Source: Pantoea anthophila (lineage in GTDB: Bacteria; Pseudomonadota; Gammaproteobacteria; Enterobacterales; Enterobacteriaceae). From it: 64,000 nucleotides of DNA. The notes under the pieces are model-generated. The model was given only the letters and a program-made list of their open reading frames with translations, was not told the DNA's origin and searched no databases. Below are positions 18,634 to 28,439 of this stretch, piece after piece. The number at the start of each line of letters is the position of its first letter. Within the stretch, counting starts at the first letter, position 1. A program made the translations under genes and the position numbers. The stretch is taken from positions 27,854 to 91,853 of the forward strand of contig NZ_VHIZ01000024.1 of NCBI RefSeq assembly GCF_006494375.1, in the 5' to 3' direction.

Positions 18634-19914
18634 TTACAGCTTCGCGAAACAACGACGCGCGGCATCGATGGTGTGCTGAATATCCACTTCGCTGTGTGCC
18701 AGCGACATAAAGCCCGCTTCATAAGCCGATGGAGCAAAGTAAACGCCTTCCTCCAGCATCAGGTGGAAGAAGGTTTTAAAGCGCTCCACATCGCAACGGG
18801 TCACGTCCGCGTAACAGGTCACGCTGTCAGCGTCGGTGAAGAAAAAGCCGAACATGCCGCCAACGTGGTTCACCACCAGCGGGATATTCTGCTCTTTCGC
18901 CGCGTCACGCAGACCTTCAGCCAGCTGACGGGTCAGCGCATCCAGTTTCTCATGGGTGCCCGGCTGTGCAAGCTGAGTCAGACAGGCGTAGCCCGCCGCC
19001 ATCGCGATCGGGTTACCGGAGAGCGTACCCGCCTGATAAACCGGACCGGTCGGGGCCAGCGCCGCCATCACTTCGCGACGGCCACCGAATGCGCCTACCG
19101 GCATGCCGCCACCGATGATTTTACCCAGGCAGGTAAGATCGGGACGGACATTGTAGTGAGCCTGCGCGCCGCCCAGCGCAACGCGGAAACCGGTCATCAC
19201 CTCGTCAATAATCAGCAGCGCACCAAACTCGTCGCACAGGGCGCGCAGGCCCGGCAGAAACTCAGGCTGTGGCGGAATGCAGTTCATGTTGCCCGCGACC
19301 GGCTCAACGATAATGGCGGCAATCGCCTCAGGGTATTGCTCAAACGCGCTGCGCACCGAGTCGAGGTCGTTAAAGGTGCAGGTCAGGGTATGTTTGGCGA
19401 AATCGGCCGGGACACCCGGTGAGTTTGGCTGACCGAGGGTCAGGGCACCGGAACCCGCTTTCACCAGCAGATGATCGGCGTGGCCGTGATAGCAGCCTTC
19501 AAACTTGATGATTTTGTCGCGGCCGGTAAAGCCACGCGCCAGACGGATAGCGCTCATGGTCGCTTCGGTGCCGGAGTTCACCATCCGCACCATCTCCATG
19601 CTCGGCACCAGATCGCACACCAGCTGCGCCATGGTCACTTCCATGCCGGTCGGTGCGCCAAAGCTCAGGCCACGCCCGGCCGCTTCAATCACCGCATCGC
19701 GGATCGCCGCGTTGTTGTGACCCAGTACCATCGGGCCCCATGAGCCGACATAATCGATATAGGCTTTGCCATCGGCGTCATAGAGACAGGCTCCGTCAGC
19801 GTGATCGATAAACAGCGGAACGCCGCCCACACCGGTAAATGCGCGTACTGGCGAGTTGACGCCACCCGGGATCAGGCGTTGTGCCTCGGCAAACAGTTGT
19901 TCGGACTTACTCAT
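18634..19914 (-). CDS. hemL: Glutamate-1-semialdehyde 2,1-aminomutase HemL
   Basis: HemL is the PLP enzyme that converts glutamate-1-semialdehyde to 5-aminolevulinate in the C5 haem pathway. The 426-residue protein has the PLP lysine at residue 265 in CLGKIIGGG, the [10 protein letters not shown] motif, and [10 protein letters not shown] near 111-120. The ATG at 19914 has a GGAG site and gives [11 protein letters not shown]; an in-frame extension 12 codons upstream is not supported. In E. coli clcA lies next to it; here hemL is divergent from erpA directly. Confidence 0.97.
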   Translation of the reverse strand: MSKSEQLFAEAQRLIPGGVNSPVRAFTGVGGVPLFIDHADGACLYDADGKAYIDYVGSWGPMVLGHNNAAIRDAVIEAAGRGLSFGAPTGMEVTMAQLVCDLVPSMEMVRMVNSGTEATMSAIRLARGFTGRDKIIKFEGCYHGHADHLLVKAGSGALTLGQPNSPGVPADFAKHTLTCTFNDLDSVRSAFEQYPEAIAAIIVEPVAGNMNCIPPQPEFLPGLRALCDEFGALLIIDEVMTGFRVALGGAQAHYNVRPDLTCLGKIIGGGMPVGAFGGRREVMAALAPTGPVYQAGTLSGNPIAMAAGYACLTQLAQPGTHEKLDALTRQLAEGLRDAAKEQNIPLVVNHVGGMFGFFFTDADSVTCYADVTRCDVERFKTFFHLMLEEGVYFAPSAYEAGFMSLAHSEVDIQHTIDAARRCFAKL

Positions 19915-20040
19915 TTTCGGCTCCAGCGGTTCAGAAAAATAGGGTGCCATTCTACGGAAGAGGGGCAGCCGGTGAAAGGTGGTTTCACCCGCAGCGCCCC
20001 TTACAGAGGGGAAAGCGGCACAGAGTGCGAAGGGCAGAGC

Positions 20041-20069
20041 TTGATTGCGCTGAGGTGCTGACTGATAAT
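20041..20069 (+). promoter_or_regulatory. Probable erpA promoter
   Basis: TTGATT (20041-20046) and GATAAT (20064-20069) are separated by 17 bases and lie about 50 bases before the erpA ATG. This fits a sigma-70 promoter. I did not recognise an IscR site. Confidence 0.6.
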
Positions 20070-20117
20070 AGCGTAATTAAGGTCGTTTTCTGACCTGGAC
20101 GTTTAGCGGAGTAAAAC

Positions 20118-20465
20118 ATGAGTGATGAAGTAGTAGCACTGCCGTTGCAGTTTACCGACGCCGCAGCCAACAAGGTCAAGAACCTCATTGCCGATGAAGA
20201 GAACCCGGCGCTGAAACTGCGTGTCTATATCACCGGTGGCGGTTGCAGTGGTTTCCAGTATGGCTTCACCTTTGATGACCAGCTGAACGATGGCGACATG
20301 ACGATTGAAAAGCAGGGCGTCTCGCTGGTGGTTGACCCGATGAGCCTGCAATATCTGGTGGGTGGATCGGTGGATTACACCGAAGGGCTGGAAGGTTCGC
20401 GCTTCATCGTGACCAACCCGAATGCGAAAACCACCTGTGGCTGTGGCTCCTCTTTCAGTATCTGA
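20118..20465 (+). CDS. erpA: Iron-sulfur cluster insertion protein ErpA
   Basis: ErpA is an A-type carrier that passes Fe-S clusters to apoproteins, including IspG and IspH of isoprenoid synthesis in E. coli. The 115-residue protein has the three cluster cysteines: Cys43 in GGGCSGFQ and Cys107 and Cys109 in TCGCGSS. It starts at ATG 20118 after a GGAG site. It stands alone on the plus strand between divergent hemL and a convergent small gene. Confidence 0.97.
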   Translation: MSDEVVALPLQFTDAAANKVKNLIADEENPALKLRVYITGGGCSGFQYGFTFDDQLNDGDMTIEKQGVSLVVDPMSLQYLVGGSVDYTEGLEGSRFIVTNPNAKTTCGCGSSFSI

Positions 20466-20471
20466 TGATGC

Positions 20472-20492
20472 AGGCCGTCAATCTGACGGCCT
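20472..20492 (+). terminator. Hairpin terminator after erpA
   Basis: AGGCCGTCA and TGACGGCCT pair around ATC, eight bases after the erpA stop. The T content that follows is poor (CGTTTACC), so termination may be partial. It also falls at the 3' end of the opposing small gene. Confidence 0.65.
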
Positions 20493-20495
20493 CGT

Positions 20496-20747
20496 TTACC
20501 ACTCTACCGTTACCAGACGGATTCCCTGCTTCTGACTTCCCTCTGTCCGGCTCTGGCTCTCTGTAATGCGCGGCTGCGCACTGGCCTGTCTGCCACAGTC
20601 AACCTGCGGTGCGGGCTGACCACGTGCCGTGTTAATTTCACAGCGTGAATAGATGACAAGCCTGGCGCCTATAGAGCCAGTGATCGATCCCGCACAGGCA
20701 GATCCGGCGATCGTCAGCCCTATGGCCAGCAGCAGTGCTCTGGTCAT
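20496..20747 (-). CDS. Small secreted protein of unknown function
   Basis: I do not recognise this gene. It encodes 83 residues from an ATG at 20747 with an AGGAA site, starting MTRALLLAIGLTIAGSACAG: a clear signal peptide with likely cleavage after SACA or CAG. The mature part, about 63 residues, has two cysteines (SRCEIN and VDCG) and is rich in Gln, Arg and Ser. The segment GSIGARLVIYSRCEIN loosely recalls the N-terminal strand of SCPU/Csu-type domains, where a strand bearing cysteine is paired with another, but the protein is much shorter. It takes the place of clcA/yadS found here in E. coli. A longer in-frame start 30 codons upstream is possible but lacks a ribosome site. Confidence 0.6.
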   Translation of the reverse strand: MTRALLLAIGLTIAGSACAGSITGSIGARLVIYSRCEINTARGQPAPQVDCGRQASAQPRITESQSRTEGSQKQGIRLVTVEW

Positions 20748-20868
20748 ATGAAGTTCCTGGTGTTTAAAAGGCGCCGGGGCGCTAAAAGGAGGGCGAGCAT
20801 ACGTGGCTCGCCCGTCTCTGTTATTGATTAACGGCAAAAAGTGCGGCGGCTTTAATCAATTCGCTGAT

Positions 20869-21663
20869 TTATCGATCGGGATGCAGGGCCGCACAGAGTT
20901 GCTGCGCCGCCAGCAGCAGTCGCGGGCCAGGGCGGCTAAGCCAGTCCTCGTTGATGGCGATCACCGGCACCCTGAGCTGCGGCTGCCAGAATGTCCGGAT
21001 ATTCTCCGCCTGCTGCGCATCGCCGCCCGTCACTATCGCCTGAGGATGGCGCATCAGAACCTGCTCGCGGCTCACCTGCGGCCAGCTGACGCGGCTGTCA
21101 GCAAAGATATTCCTGCCCCCGCAGAGGGTAACCATCTCATTCTGCATCGTCTCTCTGGCGGCGGTGAACAGCGGTTGCTGGCCAAACTGCAAAAAAAGCG
21201 GAACCGCAGCCAGGTGAGTATAGCGCTGGCGCAGCGCCGTTGCCTGCTGATGTAACTGCCGGGCCGCGCGGGCCGCCTGCTCCGGCCTGGGGCTCCAGTT
21301 ACCCAGATCGGCCAGCGCCGCGATCATCTCATCCAGCGTCCGCGGATCGATCCACTTAACCGGTACACCGAGCTGCTGTAACTGGGCGATCTGCCGCTGC
21401 GGATTGCCGCCCCGCCAGGCCAGAACCAGATCGGGTTTAAGCTGCAGGATCCGTTCTGTTCTGATGCCCTGCCAGTCGGCAACCTGTTCAATCTGTTTTG
21501 CCTGTGGCGGAAAGTCGGACCAGGCGCTGACCGCAATCGGGGTGATCCCGGCGGCAAAGGCGAGCTCGGTGAGATGGGGAGCAAGGGTAATAACGCGGGG
21601 TGGGGAAGCCAGCAGGCTGCCGCTCAACAGCAGCAGCCAGCAGAAGAGCAGGGTTTTAGCCAC
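20869..21663 (-). CDS. btuF: Vitamin B12-binding protein BtuF
   Basis: BtuF is the periplasmic cobalamin-binding protein of the BtuCDF importer. The 264 residues start with a signal peptide ([19 protein letters not shown]) and show the class III substrate-binding fold signatures [17 protein letters not shown] and [14 protein letters not shown]. Its start overlaps mtnN by eight bases, so translation is coupled. In E. coli yadS follows btuF; here it is absent. Confidence 0.93.
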   Translation of the reverse strand: MAKTLLFCWLLLLSGSLLASPPRVITLAPHLTELAFAAGITPIAVSAWSDFPPQAKQIEQVADWQGIRTERILQLKPDLVLAWRGGNPQRQIAQLQQLGVPVKWIDPRTLDEMIAALADLGNWSPRPEQAARAARQLHQQATALRQRYTHLAAVPLFLQFGQQPLFTAARETMQNEMVTLCGGRNIFADSRVSWPQVSREQVLMRHPQAIVTGGDAQQAENIRTFWQPQLRVPVIAINEDWLSRPGPRLLLAAQQLCAALHPDR

Positions 21664-22354
21664 GCGCCAGATGCGCCAGCAGGTTCTCCACCATCAGTGA
21701 AGATTGCTTTGCTGCCACGCTGAGGAACTCATCAAAACTGAGGTGCGACGCTTTGTCGGCCACGTCAGAGATGGCCCGCACCACCACAAATGGCACCTGG
21801 AACTGATGGCAGACGTGACCGATGGCGGTCGCTTCCATCTCAACCGCAATCGCCTGCGGGAACTGACTGCGAATGCGCGCCAGCGGTTCGGCGCCGTTGA
21901 TAAAGGCATCTCCGCTGACCACCAGGCCGCGCACGGCATTCAGATCAAGCTGTTTAATGAAGGCTTCCGCTGCGGCGATGAGGGTGCTGTCTGCCACGAA
22001 CGCGGCCGGACAACCCGCCATCTGACCCGGCTCGTAGCCAAAGGCCGTGACGTCCGCATCGTGATAACGCACTTCTTCAGAGACCACGATATCGCCCACG
22101 CTGAGCGACGGCGCTAATCCACCCGCAGAGCCGGTGTTGATCACGACGTCAGGCTTGCAGAGTTGCAGCAGCAGCGTGGTACCCAGCGCGGCAGAGGTTT
22201 TACCAATGCCCGATTTCAGCAGTGCCACCTCAACGCCCTGCAGGGTGCCGGTATAAATTTCACAACCCGCCAGCGACAGCGTTTGACGGTTTTCAATTTT
22301 GTCGCGCAGCAGTGTGACTTCCTGCTCCATCGCGCCAATAATGCCTGCTTTCAT
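21656..22354 (-). CDS. mtnN: MTA/SAH nucleosidase MtnN
   Basis: MtnN cleaves 5'-methylthioadenosine, S-adenosylhomocysteine and 5'-deoxyadenosine to recycle methyl-donor by-products. The 232-residue length, the N-terminal [16 protein letters not shown] with its catalytic-site glutamate and the C-terminal [15 protein letters not shown] with the proton-donor aspartate match the family. It is divergent from dgt, with an AT-rich 92-base gap, and overlaps btuF by eight bases. Confidence 0.97.
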   Translation of the reverse strand: MKAGIIGAMEQEVTLLRDKIENRQTLSLAGCEIYTGTLQGVEVALLKSGIGKTSAALGTTLLLQLCKPDVVINTGSAGGLAPSLSVGDIVVSEEVRYHDADVTAFGYEPGQMAGCPAAFVADSTLIAAAEAFIKQLDLNAVRGLVVSGDAFINGAEPLARIRSQFPQAIAVEMEATAIGHVCHQFQVPFVVVRAISDVADKASHLSFDEFLSVAAKQSSLMVENLLAHLARG

Positions 22355-22446
22355 AGTGAGTCCCGCTAATGTAAAAAATGAAAAATTAGGGCATAGTTTA
22401 GCATGGCATTCAGGGGATTAATTCACGAAAAAATAAGGGGTAATCC

Positions 22447-23937
22447 ATGTCGGCGATCAATTTCAGGAAGAAGATCAGCTTCTCGCGCCCTTATACCAGT
22501 CGAAAAGATCCGGAAGGCGAATATTACATTACCCGCCATTTTGAGAGCGACCGCGGGCGGATTATCAACTCCGCCGCTATCCGTCGCCTGCAGCAGAAAA
22601 CACAGGTGTTCCCGCTGGAGCGCAACGCCGCCGTCCGCTCCCGCTTAACGCACTCGCTGGAGGTCCAGCAGACCGGCCGCTACATCACCAAAGAGATCCT
22701 GCAGACGCTGAAGATGCAGGGCGGGCTGGCGCAGTATGGTCTGGATGAGTTAGAGGGGGCGTTTGAAAGTCTGATAGAGATGGCGTGTCTGCTGCACGAC
22801 GTCGGCAATCCGCCGTTTGGCCACTTTGGCGAGGCGGCGATCAACGACTGGTTTGAAGAAAATCTGCCTGCCGAACTGGTCGATCCGCTGGTGGCCGGTG
22901 TGGAAGGGGAGGCGCAGCGTCAGGCTTTTGATCAGCTCAACGCCACCATCCGCCAGGATCTCTGCCATTTTGAAGGCAACGCCCAGGCCATTCGCATGGT
23001 GCATACGCTGCTGCAACTCAATCTCAGCTATTCTCAGGTTGCCTGCATCCTGAAATATACGGCCCCCGCCTGGTGGCAGGGTGAAAAACCCGCCGAATTT
23101 AGCGTCCTGATGAAGAAACCGGGTTTTTATCTCTCTGAACAGGATTATATTACCGAGCTGCGTGCTGCCACCAATATGAAAGAGCACCACCGCTTTCCGC
23201 TCACCTATATAATGGAAGCCGCGGATGATATCTCCTATTGTATTGCCGATTTGGACGACGCTGTAGAAAAAGATATCTTCAATGTTGAGAGTTTGTATGA
23301 ATTTCTCAATAAAGCCTGGGGGCCGGTTAAAAATAATGACGCTTTCAGCCGGACGATTGGCGAAGCCTGGCGTGAAGCCTGTAATAAAAAACGCCGCAGC
23401 CGCAGCGATCAATTTTTTATGTCATTACGCGTAAATGTTCAGAGTGTATTGGTCAGCTATGCGGTCAAGCGTTTTGTTGATAATCTGCCGGCCATATTTG
23501 ACGGCAGTTTCAACCATGCGCTGCTGGAAGATGAGGGTGAAGAGGGGCGTTTGCTGCAGCTGTTTAAGACCGTCGCCCGTCAGCAGGTCTTTAACCATTC
23601 TGAAGTGGAACAGCTGGAACTGCAGGGTTATCGGGTCATCAGGGGCCTGCTGGAGATCTATCAGCCGCTGATGCGCCTCAATTACGAAGCCTTTACCACG
23701 CTGATAAATGAAGATTTCCTGCGTAAGCATCCCATCGAAACCCGGCTTTTCCATAAGCTCTCCGGTAAACACCGCAAAGCGTATTTACATAAGATGCGTA
23801 ACCTGGTGGTGGAGCATAAATATCAGCGGCTGTTGTGGGAGCGTTATTATCGCTTCCGCCTTATTCAGGATTATATCAGCGGCATGACCGATCTCTATGC
23901 CTGGGATGAGTACCGGCGGCTGATGGCCGTAGAATAA
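22447..23937 (+). CDS. dgt: Deoxyguanosinetriphosphate triphosphohydrolase Dgt
   Basis: Dgt hydrolyses dGTP to deoxyguanosine and tripolyphosphate, acting on the nucleotide pool and, in E. coli, inhibited by T7 gene 1.2. It has the HD-domain motif [13 protein letters not shown] and the [10 protein letters not shown] and LCHFEGNAQ segments, and ends in [19 protein letters not shown]. Length is 496 residues against 505 in E. coli; the region near residues 140-180 is shorter. An AGGGG site precedes the ATG. Its codon use is somewhat less GC-rich in the middle than that of its neighbours. Confidence 0.97.
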   Translation: MSAINFRKKISFSRPYTSRKDPEGEYYITRHFESDRGRIINSAAIRRLQQKTQVFPLERNAAVRSRLTHSLEVQQTGRYITKEILQTLKMQGGLAQYGLDELEGAFESLIEMACLLHDVGNPPFGHFGEAAINDWFEENLPAELVDPLVAGVEGEAQRQAFDQLNATIRQDLCHFEGNAQAIRMVHTLLQLNLSYSQVACILKYTAPAWWQGEKPAEFSVLMKKPGFYLSEQDYITELRAATNMKEHHRFPLTYIMEAADDISYCIADLDDAVEKDIFNVESLYEFLNKAWGPVKNNDAFSRTIGEAWREACNKKRRSRSDQFFMSLRVNVQSVLVSYAVKRFVDNLPAIFDGSFNHALLEDEGEEGRLLQLFKTVARQQVFNHSEVEQLELQGYRVIRGLLEIYQPLMRLNYEAFTTLINEDFLRKHPIETRLFHKLSGKHRKAYLHKMRNLVVEHKYQRLLWERYYRFRLIQDYISGMTDLYAWDEYRRLMAVE

Positions 23938-23992
23938 GCCGCCAATTGTAAAGAGCGCGAATAAATTTTTACTTTTGCCTGAAACTTTTTAA

Positions 23993-24020
23993 GGAACTTC
24001 GCGCTAAAACATTTATCTCA
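23993..24020 (+). promoter_or_regulatory. Sigma-E promoter of degP
   Basis: GGAACTT (23993-23999), a 16-base spacer and TCTCA (24016-24020) match the sigma-E consensus GGAACTT-N16-TCTGA, with one difference in the -10. It lies about 50 bases before degP. This is the expected envelope-stress promoter of degP. Confidence 0.85.
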
Positions 24021-24071
24021 CCTTTCGACCACAGCAATGGTCTGAACAGTAATCTTACAGAGAAACGAAAA

Positions 24072-25514
24072 ATGAAAAAAAAGACCTTAGTATTAAGTGC
24101 GCTGGCGTTAAGCCTGAGCATGGCGCTCGCCCCTGTTACTGTTTCTGCTGCGCAAACGGCCTCTTCAGATAGCCAGCAACTGCCAAGTCTGGCTCCAATG
24201 CTGGAGAAGGTCATGCCGTCTGTGGTCAGTATCAGCGTCGAGGGCACCACCACGGTTAAAACTCCCCGCATGCCACAACAGTTTCAGCAATTCTTTGGCG
24301 ACAATTCGCCTTTCTGCCAGGACGGCTCTCCGTTCCAGGGCTCACCAATGTGCCAGGACGGTGGAGCAGGCGGTAACGGCGGAGCGCCAGGCCCGGATAC
24401 CCAGCAGGAGAAATTCCGCGCGCTGGGATCGGGCGTCATCATTAACGCCGAAAAAGGCTATGTGGTCACCAACAACCACGTGGTGAACAACGCCACCAAA
24501 ATTCAGGTGCAGCTGAGCGATGGCCGTCGCTATGACGCCAAAGTCATTGGCAAAGATCCGAGCTCCGATATTGCGCTGGTGCAGTTGCAGGACGCCAAAA
24601 ACCTGACCGCGGTGAAAATCGCCGACTCTGACAGCCTGCGTGTGGGTGACTACACCGTGGCGATCGGTAACCCTTACGGACTGGGTGAAACCGTGACGTC
24701 AGGTATCGTCTCTGCGCTGGGACGCAGCGGCCTGAACGTGGAAAATTATGAGAACTTTATTCAGACCGATGCGGCGATTAACCGGGGTAACTCCGGCGGC
24801 GCGCTGGTTAACCTCAACGGTGAGCTGATCGGAATTAACACCGCGATTCTGGCACCGGATGGCGGCAACATTGGTATCGGCTTTGCTATCCCCAGCAACA
24901 TGGTGAAAAACCTGACGGCGCAGATGGTGGAGTTTGGTCAGGTGAAACGGGGTGAGCTGGGCGTGCAGGGAACAGAGCTGAACTCCGAGCTGGCTAAAGC
25001 GATGAAGGTGGACGCACAGCGCGGTGCCTTTGTCAGCCAGGTGCTGCCGGACTCAGCTGCCGCCAAAGCGGGGATCAAAGCCGGTGACGTGATCGTCTCC
25101 ATGAACGGCAAACCGCTCAGCAGCTTTGCCTCGCTGCGTGCGGAAGTGGGCTCACTGCCGGTGGGCACTACGCTGAAGCTGGGACTGCTGCGTGACGGCA
25201 AGCCGCTCGATGTCTCTGTCCAGCTGCAGCAGAGCAGCCAGGCGAAAGTTCAGTCTGCGACCATCTACACCGGCATTGAAGGCGCCGATCTCAGCAACAT
25301 CGAAGCGGGTGCCAAAGGTGTGCGGGTGGATAACGTCAAACCGGGCAGTGCCGCGGCGCGTATCGGCCTGAAGAAGGGCGACGTGATTCAGGGCGTTAAC
25401 CAGCAGGTGGTGACCAACCTGGGCGAGCTGCGTAAAGTCCTCGACACCAAACCATCGGTTCTGGCGCTGAACGTGAAGCGTGGCGACAATACGCTCTATC
25501 TGCTGATGCAGTAA
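24072..25514 (+). CDS. degP: Periplasmic serine protease/chaperone DegP
   Basis: DegP degrades or holds misfolded envelope proteins as large oligomeric cages in the periplasm. It has a signal peptide (about 26 residues), the loop with two cysteines (FCQDG and PMCQDG), and the triad His136 (NNHVVNN), Asp166 (SSDIAL) and Ser241 (GNSGGA), followed by PDZ1 and PDZ2. The 480 residues compare with 474 in E. coli. A sigma-E promoter lies upstream and a terminator downstream, so it is a monocistronic stress gene. Confidence 0.97.
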   Translation: MKKKTLVLSALALSLSMALAPVTVSAAQTASSDSQQLPSLAPMLEKVMPSVVSISVEGTTTVKTPRMPQQFQQFFGDNSPFCQDGSPFQGSPMCQDGGAGGNGGAPGPDTQQEKFRALGSGVIINAEKGYVVTNNHVVNNATKIQVQLSDGRRYDAKVIGKDPSSDIALVQLQDAKNLTAVKIADSDSLRVGDYTVAIGNPYGLGETVTSGIVSALGRSGLNVENYENFIQTDAAINRGNSGGALVNLNGELIGINTAILAPDGGNIGIGFAIPSNMVKNLTAQMVEFGQVKRGELGVQGTELNSELAKAMKVDAQRGAFVSQVLPDSAAAKAGIKAGDVIVSMNGKPLSSFASLRAEVGSLPVGTTLKLGLLRDGKPLDVSVQLQQSSQAKVQSATIYTGIEGADLSNIEAGAKGVRVDNVKPGSAAARIGLKKGDVIQGVNQQVVTNLGELRKVLDTKPSVLALNVKRGDNTLYLLMQ

Positions 25515-25534
25515 GCGACGCGTAAAAACCTTTC

Positions 25535-25560
25535 AGGCGGATTGCGGTCCGCCTTTTTTA
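25535..25560 (+). terminator. Terminator of degP
   Basis: AGGCGGA and TCCGCCT pair around TTGCGG and are followed by a T-run. It lies about 20 bases after the degP stop. Confidence 0.92.
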
Positions 25561-25625
25561 TGCCCGCTCTCCGCCGTGGCAGAGTGTGATAGTGACCGCA
25601 AATCCGGGAAATCAGCGCCTGCCTC

Positions 25626-25639
25626 TGTGCAATTGCACA
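25626..25639. promoter_or_regulatory. Palindrome upstream of cdaR, candidate operator
   Basis: TGTGCAATTGCACA is a perfect 14-base palindrome about 60 bases before the cdaR start. It does not fit the CRP pattern TGTGA-N6-TCACA well (the spacer is absent). CdaR is reported to be autoregulated in E. coli, so an autoregulatory operator is a reasonable but untested reading. Confidence 0.4.
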
Positions 25640-25698
25640 ATGCTCCGCGTGCGACGCCTGCGTATTCTGTTGCTCCCCTATTTTTTCAGGAGTAATGG

Positions 25699-26856
25699 AT
25701 GGCTGCCTATCACCTTGATGCCCGGCTGGCGCAGGATATCGTGGCGCGCACCATGAGAATTATCGACAGCAATGTCAACGTGATGGACGCGCGGGGCCGC
25801 ATCATTGGCAGCGGCGACCCTGAACGCGTTGGAGAGTTGCACGAAGGCGCACTGCTGGTGCTCTCTCAGGGACGCGTGGTGGACATTGATGACGCCGTGG
25901 CTAAACATCTGCACGGCGTGCGGCCAGGCATCAACCTGCCGCTGCGCCTGGATGGCGATATTGCGGGTGTGATTGGCCTGACCGGCGAACCGCTGTCGCT
26001 GCGTCATTATGGCGAGCTGGTCTGTATGGCGGCAGAGATGATGCTGGAGCAGGCGCGGCTGCTGCACATGCTGGCCCAAGATAGCCGTCTGCGTGAAGAG
26101 CTGGTGCTGAATCTGATCCGCAGTGACACGCTGTCGCCGCAGCTGACCGAGTGGGCGCAGCGGCTCGGCATCGACCTCAATCAGCCTCGCGTTGCCGCTG
26201 TCATCGAGGTGGACAGCGGCCAGCTCGGCGTGGACAGCGCCATGTCAGAGTTGCAGAAGCTGCAGACACTGCTGACCACGCCGGAGCGCGATAATCTGAT
26301 CGCCATTGTTTCGCTGACCGAAATGGTGGTGCTGAAACCCGCCCTGAATGCGCATGGACGCCACGATCAGGAGGATCATCGCCGCCGCATCGAGCAGTTG
26401 CTGCAGCGGATGAAAGAGAGCGGGCATCTGCGGATGCGTATTGCACTCGGCAATGTTTTTACCGGTCCCGGCAGCATTGCGCGCTCCTATCGCACCGCCC
26501 GCACCACCATGATGGTCGGCAAGCAGCGGATGCCGGAATTACGCAGCTACTTCTATCAGGATCTGGTGCTGCCGGTGCTGCTCGACAGCCTGCGAGGCGG
26601 CTGGCAGGCGAATGAGCTGGCGCGGCCACTGGCAAAGCTTAAAAGCATGGATAACAACGGCCTGCTGCGTCGTACGCTGATGGCCTGGTTCACCCACAAC
26701 GTACAGCCGGGCGCCACTGCGCGCGCGCTGTTTATCCATCGCAATACGCTGGAGTACCGGCTGAACCGGATATCTGAACTGACCGGGCTTAATCTTGGGC
26801 AGTTTGATGACAGGCTGCTACTCTATGTGGCGCTGCAGCTGGATGAGCAGGGATAA
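25699..26856 (+). CDS. cdaR: Carbohydrate diacid regulator CdaR
   Basis: CdaR activates genes for galactarate, glucarate and glycerate use in E. coli. The 385-residue protein has an N-terminal diacid-recognition domain (GELHEGALLVL), a middle GGDEF-like insert region and a C-terminal PucR-type helix-turn-helix (NTLEYRLNRISELTG). The ATG at 25699 follows AGGAG by six bases; an ATG four bases upstream is out of frame. No gar or gud genes are in the window, so its targets must lie elsewhere. Confidence 0.94.
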   Translation: MAAYHLDARLAQDIVARTMRIIDSNVNVMDARGRIIGSGDPERVGELHEGALLVLSQGRVVDIDDAVAKHLHGVRPGINLPLRLDGDIAGVIGLTGEPLSLRHYGELVCMAAEMMLEQARLLHMLAQDSRLREELVLNLIRSDTLSPQLTEWAQRLGIDLNQPRVAAVIEVDSGQLGVDSAMSELQKLQTLLTTPERDNLIAIVSLTEMVVLKPALNAHGRHDQEDHRRRIEQLLQRMKESGHLRMRIALGNVFTGPGSIARSYRTARTTMMVGKQRMPELRSYFYQDLVLPVLLDSLRGGWQANELARPLAKLKSMDNNGLLRRTLMAWFTHNVQPGATARALFIHRNTLEYRLNRISELTGLNLGQFDDRLLLYVALQLDEQG

Positions 26857-26871
26857 CACGCAAACAGCGGG

Positions 26872-26900
26872 CATAAAAAAGGCCAGCAGTACTGGCCTTT
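26872..26900 (-). terminator. Terminator of yaeH, between cdaR and yaeH
   Basis: AAAGGCCAG and CTGGCCTTT pair around CAGTA. The A-run on its left becomes a T-run for minus-strand transcripts, so it ends yaeH and may also serve cdaR. Confidence 0.85.
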
Positions 26901-26916
26901 CCGATCGGGCAGGGAA

Positions 26917-27309
26917 TTAACGACCGTTGCGGGTTAATTTTTCCAGGTCCGATTCAATCTCACTGATTTTGTGAGAAACCACGCTTTCCAGATGACGCAG
27001 GTCATCCAGAATTTTGCGTTTCAGATCCACTTCAACCTGGTCACGCTGGCAAATCTGGTCCAGTTCGTCGATGACATAACGCAGATTCGGGCTGATCTCC
27101 TGAACTTCTTTATAGCCCTGGGTCGCGTGATCGGCCACGACGGTTTTGCGCTGACGCGGATATTTGAATTTGACGCTTTTCGCGAAAAATTCACCTTTAT
27201 CTTTGCGGAAGTAGATTTTCAGAATGTCGTTATTCGCTTCCTGACGCAGGCTGTAGCGATCGATGTCGTCCGGATTACTGATTCCTAAGCTTTTCAGATT
27301 GTCATACAT
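26917..27309 (-). CDS. yaeH: UPF0325 family protein YaeH
   Basis: YaeH is a conserved enterobacterial protein of unknown function. The 130 residues align with the family from [10 protein letters not shown] onward, and the ending [10 protein letters not shown] is charged. It probably forms an alpha-helical coil in the second half. It stands alone between cdaR and dapD. In E. coli, yaeI sits between yaeH and dapD; the gap here (27310-27503) has no gene. Confidence 0.9.
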   Translation of the reverse strand: MYDNLKSLGISNPDDIDRYSLRQEANNDILKIYFRKDKGEFFAKSVKFKYPRQRKTVVADHATQGYKEVQEISPNLRYVIDELDQICQRDQVEVDLKRKILDDLRHLESVVSHKISEIESDLEKLTRNGR

Positions 27310-27490
27310 GGCGTTGTTTCCATCAAAAGTGAGAAGCGCGCAGTCTTGTTCATGACGTCAGACAACTGTAGACATAAATCAGCGGGATGAACATTGCGCG
27401 ACAGGATTTAACTGGCGCGGATTATGACCTGGATGAAATCTAAACGCACCCGTTCCTTCGCGGCGCGAATCAGGTTGATTTGGAATGGCT

Positions 27491-27527
27491 GTAAAGAAAA
27501 GATGACGGGCTGGTTTCCAGCCCGTCA
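27491..27527 (-). terminator. Terminator of dapD
   Basis: TGACGGGCTGG and CCAGCCCGTCA pair around TTT. On the minus strand the stem is followed by TCTTTTCTTT, so it ends the dapD transcript. Confidence 0.9.
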
Positions 27528-27533
27528 CTGACA

Positions 27534-28358
27534 TCAGTCGATGGTGCGCAGCAGTTCGTTGATACCGGTTTTGCTCAGGGTTTTCGCGTCAACTTTCTTC
27601 ACGATCACCGCACAGTAGAGGCTGTAGCTGCCATCTTTAGACGGCAGGTTACCGGAAACGACGACCGAACCGGCAGGAACGCGGCCGTAATGCACTTCGC
27701 CGGTTTCGCGGTCATAAATTTTGGTGCTCTGACCGATATAGACGCCCATTGAGATCACGGAGCCTTCTTCAACAATCACGCCTTCAACGATTTCAGAGCG
27801 TGCGCCAATGAAGCAGTTGTCTTCGATAATGGTCGGGTTTGCCTGCAGCGGTTCCAGCACGCCACCGATTCCCACGCCACCTGAGAGGTGAACGTTTTTG
27901 CCGATCTGCGCACAGGAGCCGACGGTCGCCCAGGTATCCACCATGGTGCCTTCATCGACGAAAGCGCCGATGTTGACATAAGAGGGCATCAGCACCGTGT
28001 TACGGGCAATGAACGCGCCCTGACGCACTGCCGCAGGCGGCACCACGCGGAAACCGGCGGCTTTAAAACGCGCCTCATCCCAGCCAGAAAACTTCATCGG
28101 CACTTTGTCGTAAAAACGGGTTTCTGCCCCTTCCATGACCTGATTGTCGTTGATGCGGAAAGAGAGCAGCACTGCTTTTTTCAGCCACTGATGCGTTACC
28201 CACTCGCCGTCGATCTTTTCAGAAACGCGCAGTTCGCCGCTGTCCAGCAGGGCGATCACCTGGTTGATGGCATCACGGGTTTCGCTGTCAACGCTGACGG
28301 GGGTAATGTCCGCGCGACGTTCAAAGGCGGATTCGATAACGCTTTGTAACTGTTGCAT
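27534..28358 (-). CDS. dapD: Tetrahydrodipicolinate N-succinyltransferase DapD
   Basis: DapD succinylates tetrahydrodipicolinate in the lysine/diaminopimelate pathway, which feeds peptidoglycan. The C-terminal part shows left-handed beta-helix hexapeptide repeats ([35 protein letters not shown]). The ATG at 28358 gives 274 residues, the E. coli length; an extension of 16 codons is unsupported. It follows glnD by 81 bases. Confidence 0.97.
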   Translation of the reverse strand: MQQLQSVIESAFERRADITPVSVDSETRDAINQVIALLDSGELRVSEKIDGEWVTHQWLKKAVLLSFRINDNQVMEGAETRFYDKVPMKFSGWDEARFKAAGFRVVPPAAVRQGAFIARNTVLMPSYVNIGAFVDEGTMVDTWATVGSCAQIGKNVHLSGGVGIGGVLEPLQANPTIIEDNCFIGARSEIVEGVIVEEGSVISMGVYIGQSTKIYDRETGEVHYGRVPAGSVVVSGNLPSKDGSYSLYCAVIVKKVDAKTLSKTGINELLRTID

Positions 28359-28439
28359 ATTTTTTTCCTGATCGGTCATGTGCAATGCCGGGCACTTTCC
28401 CGGCACAAATAAAAATAGAGGATGATAAATCGTGTCTGG

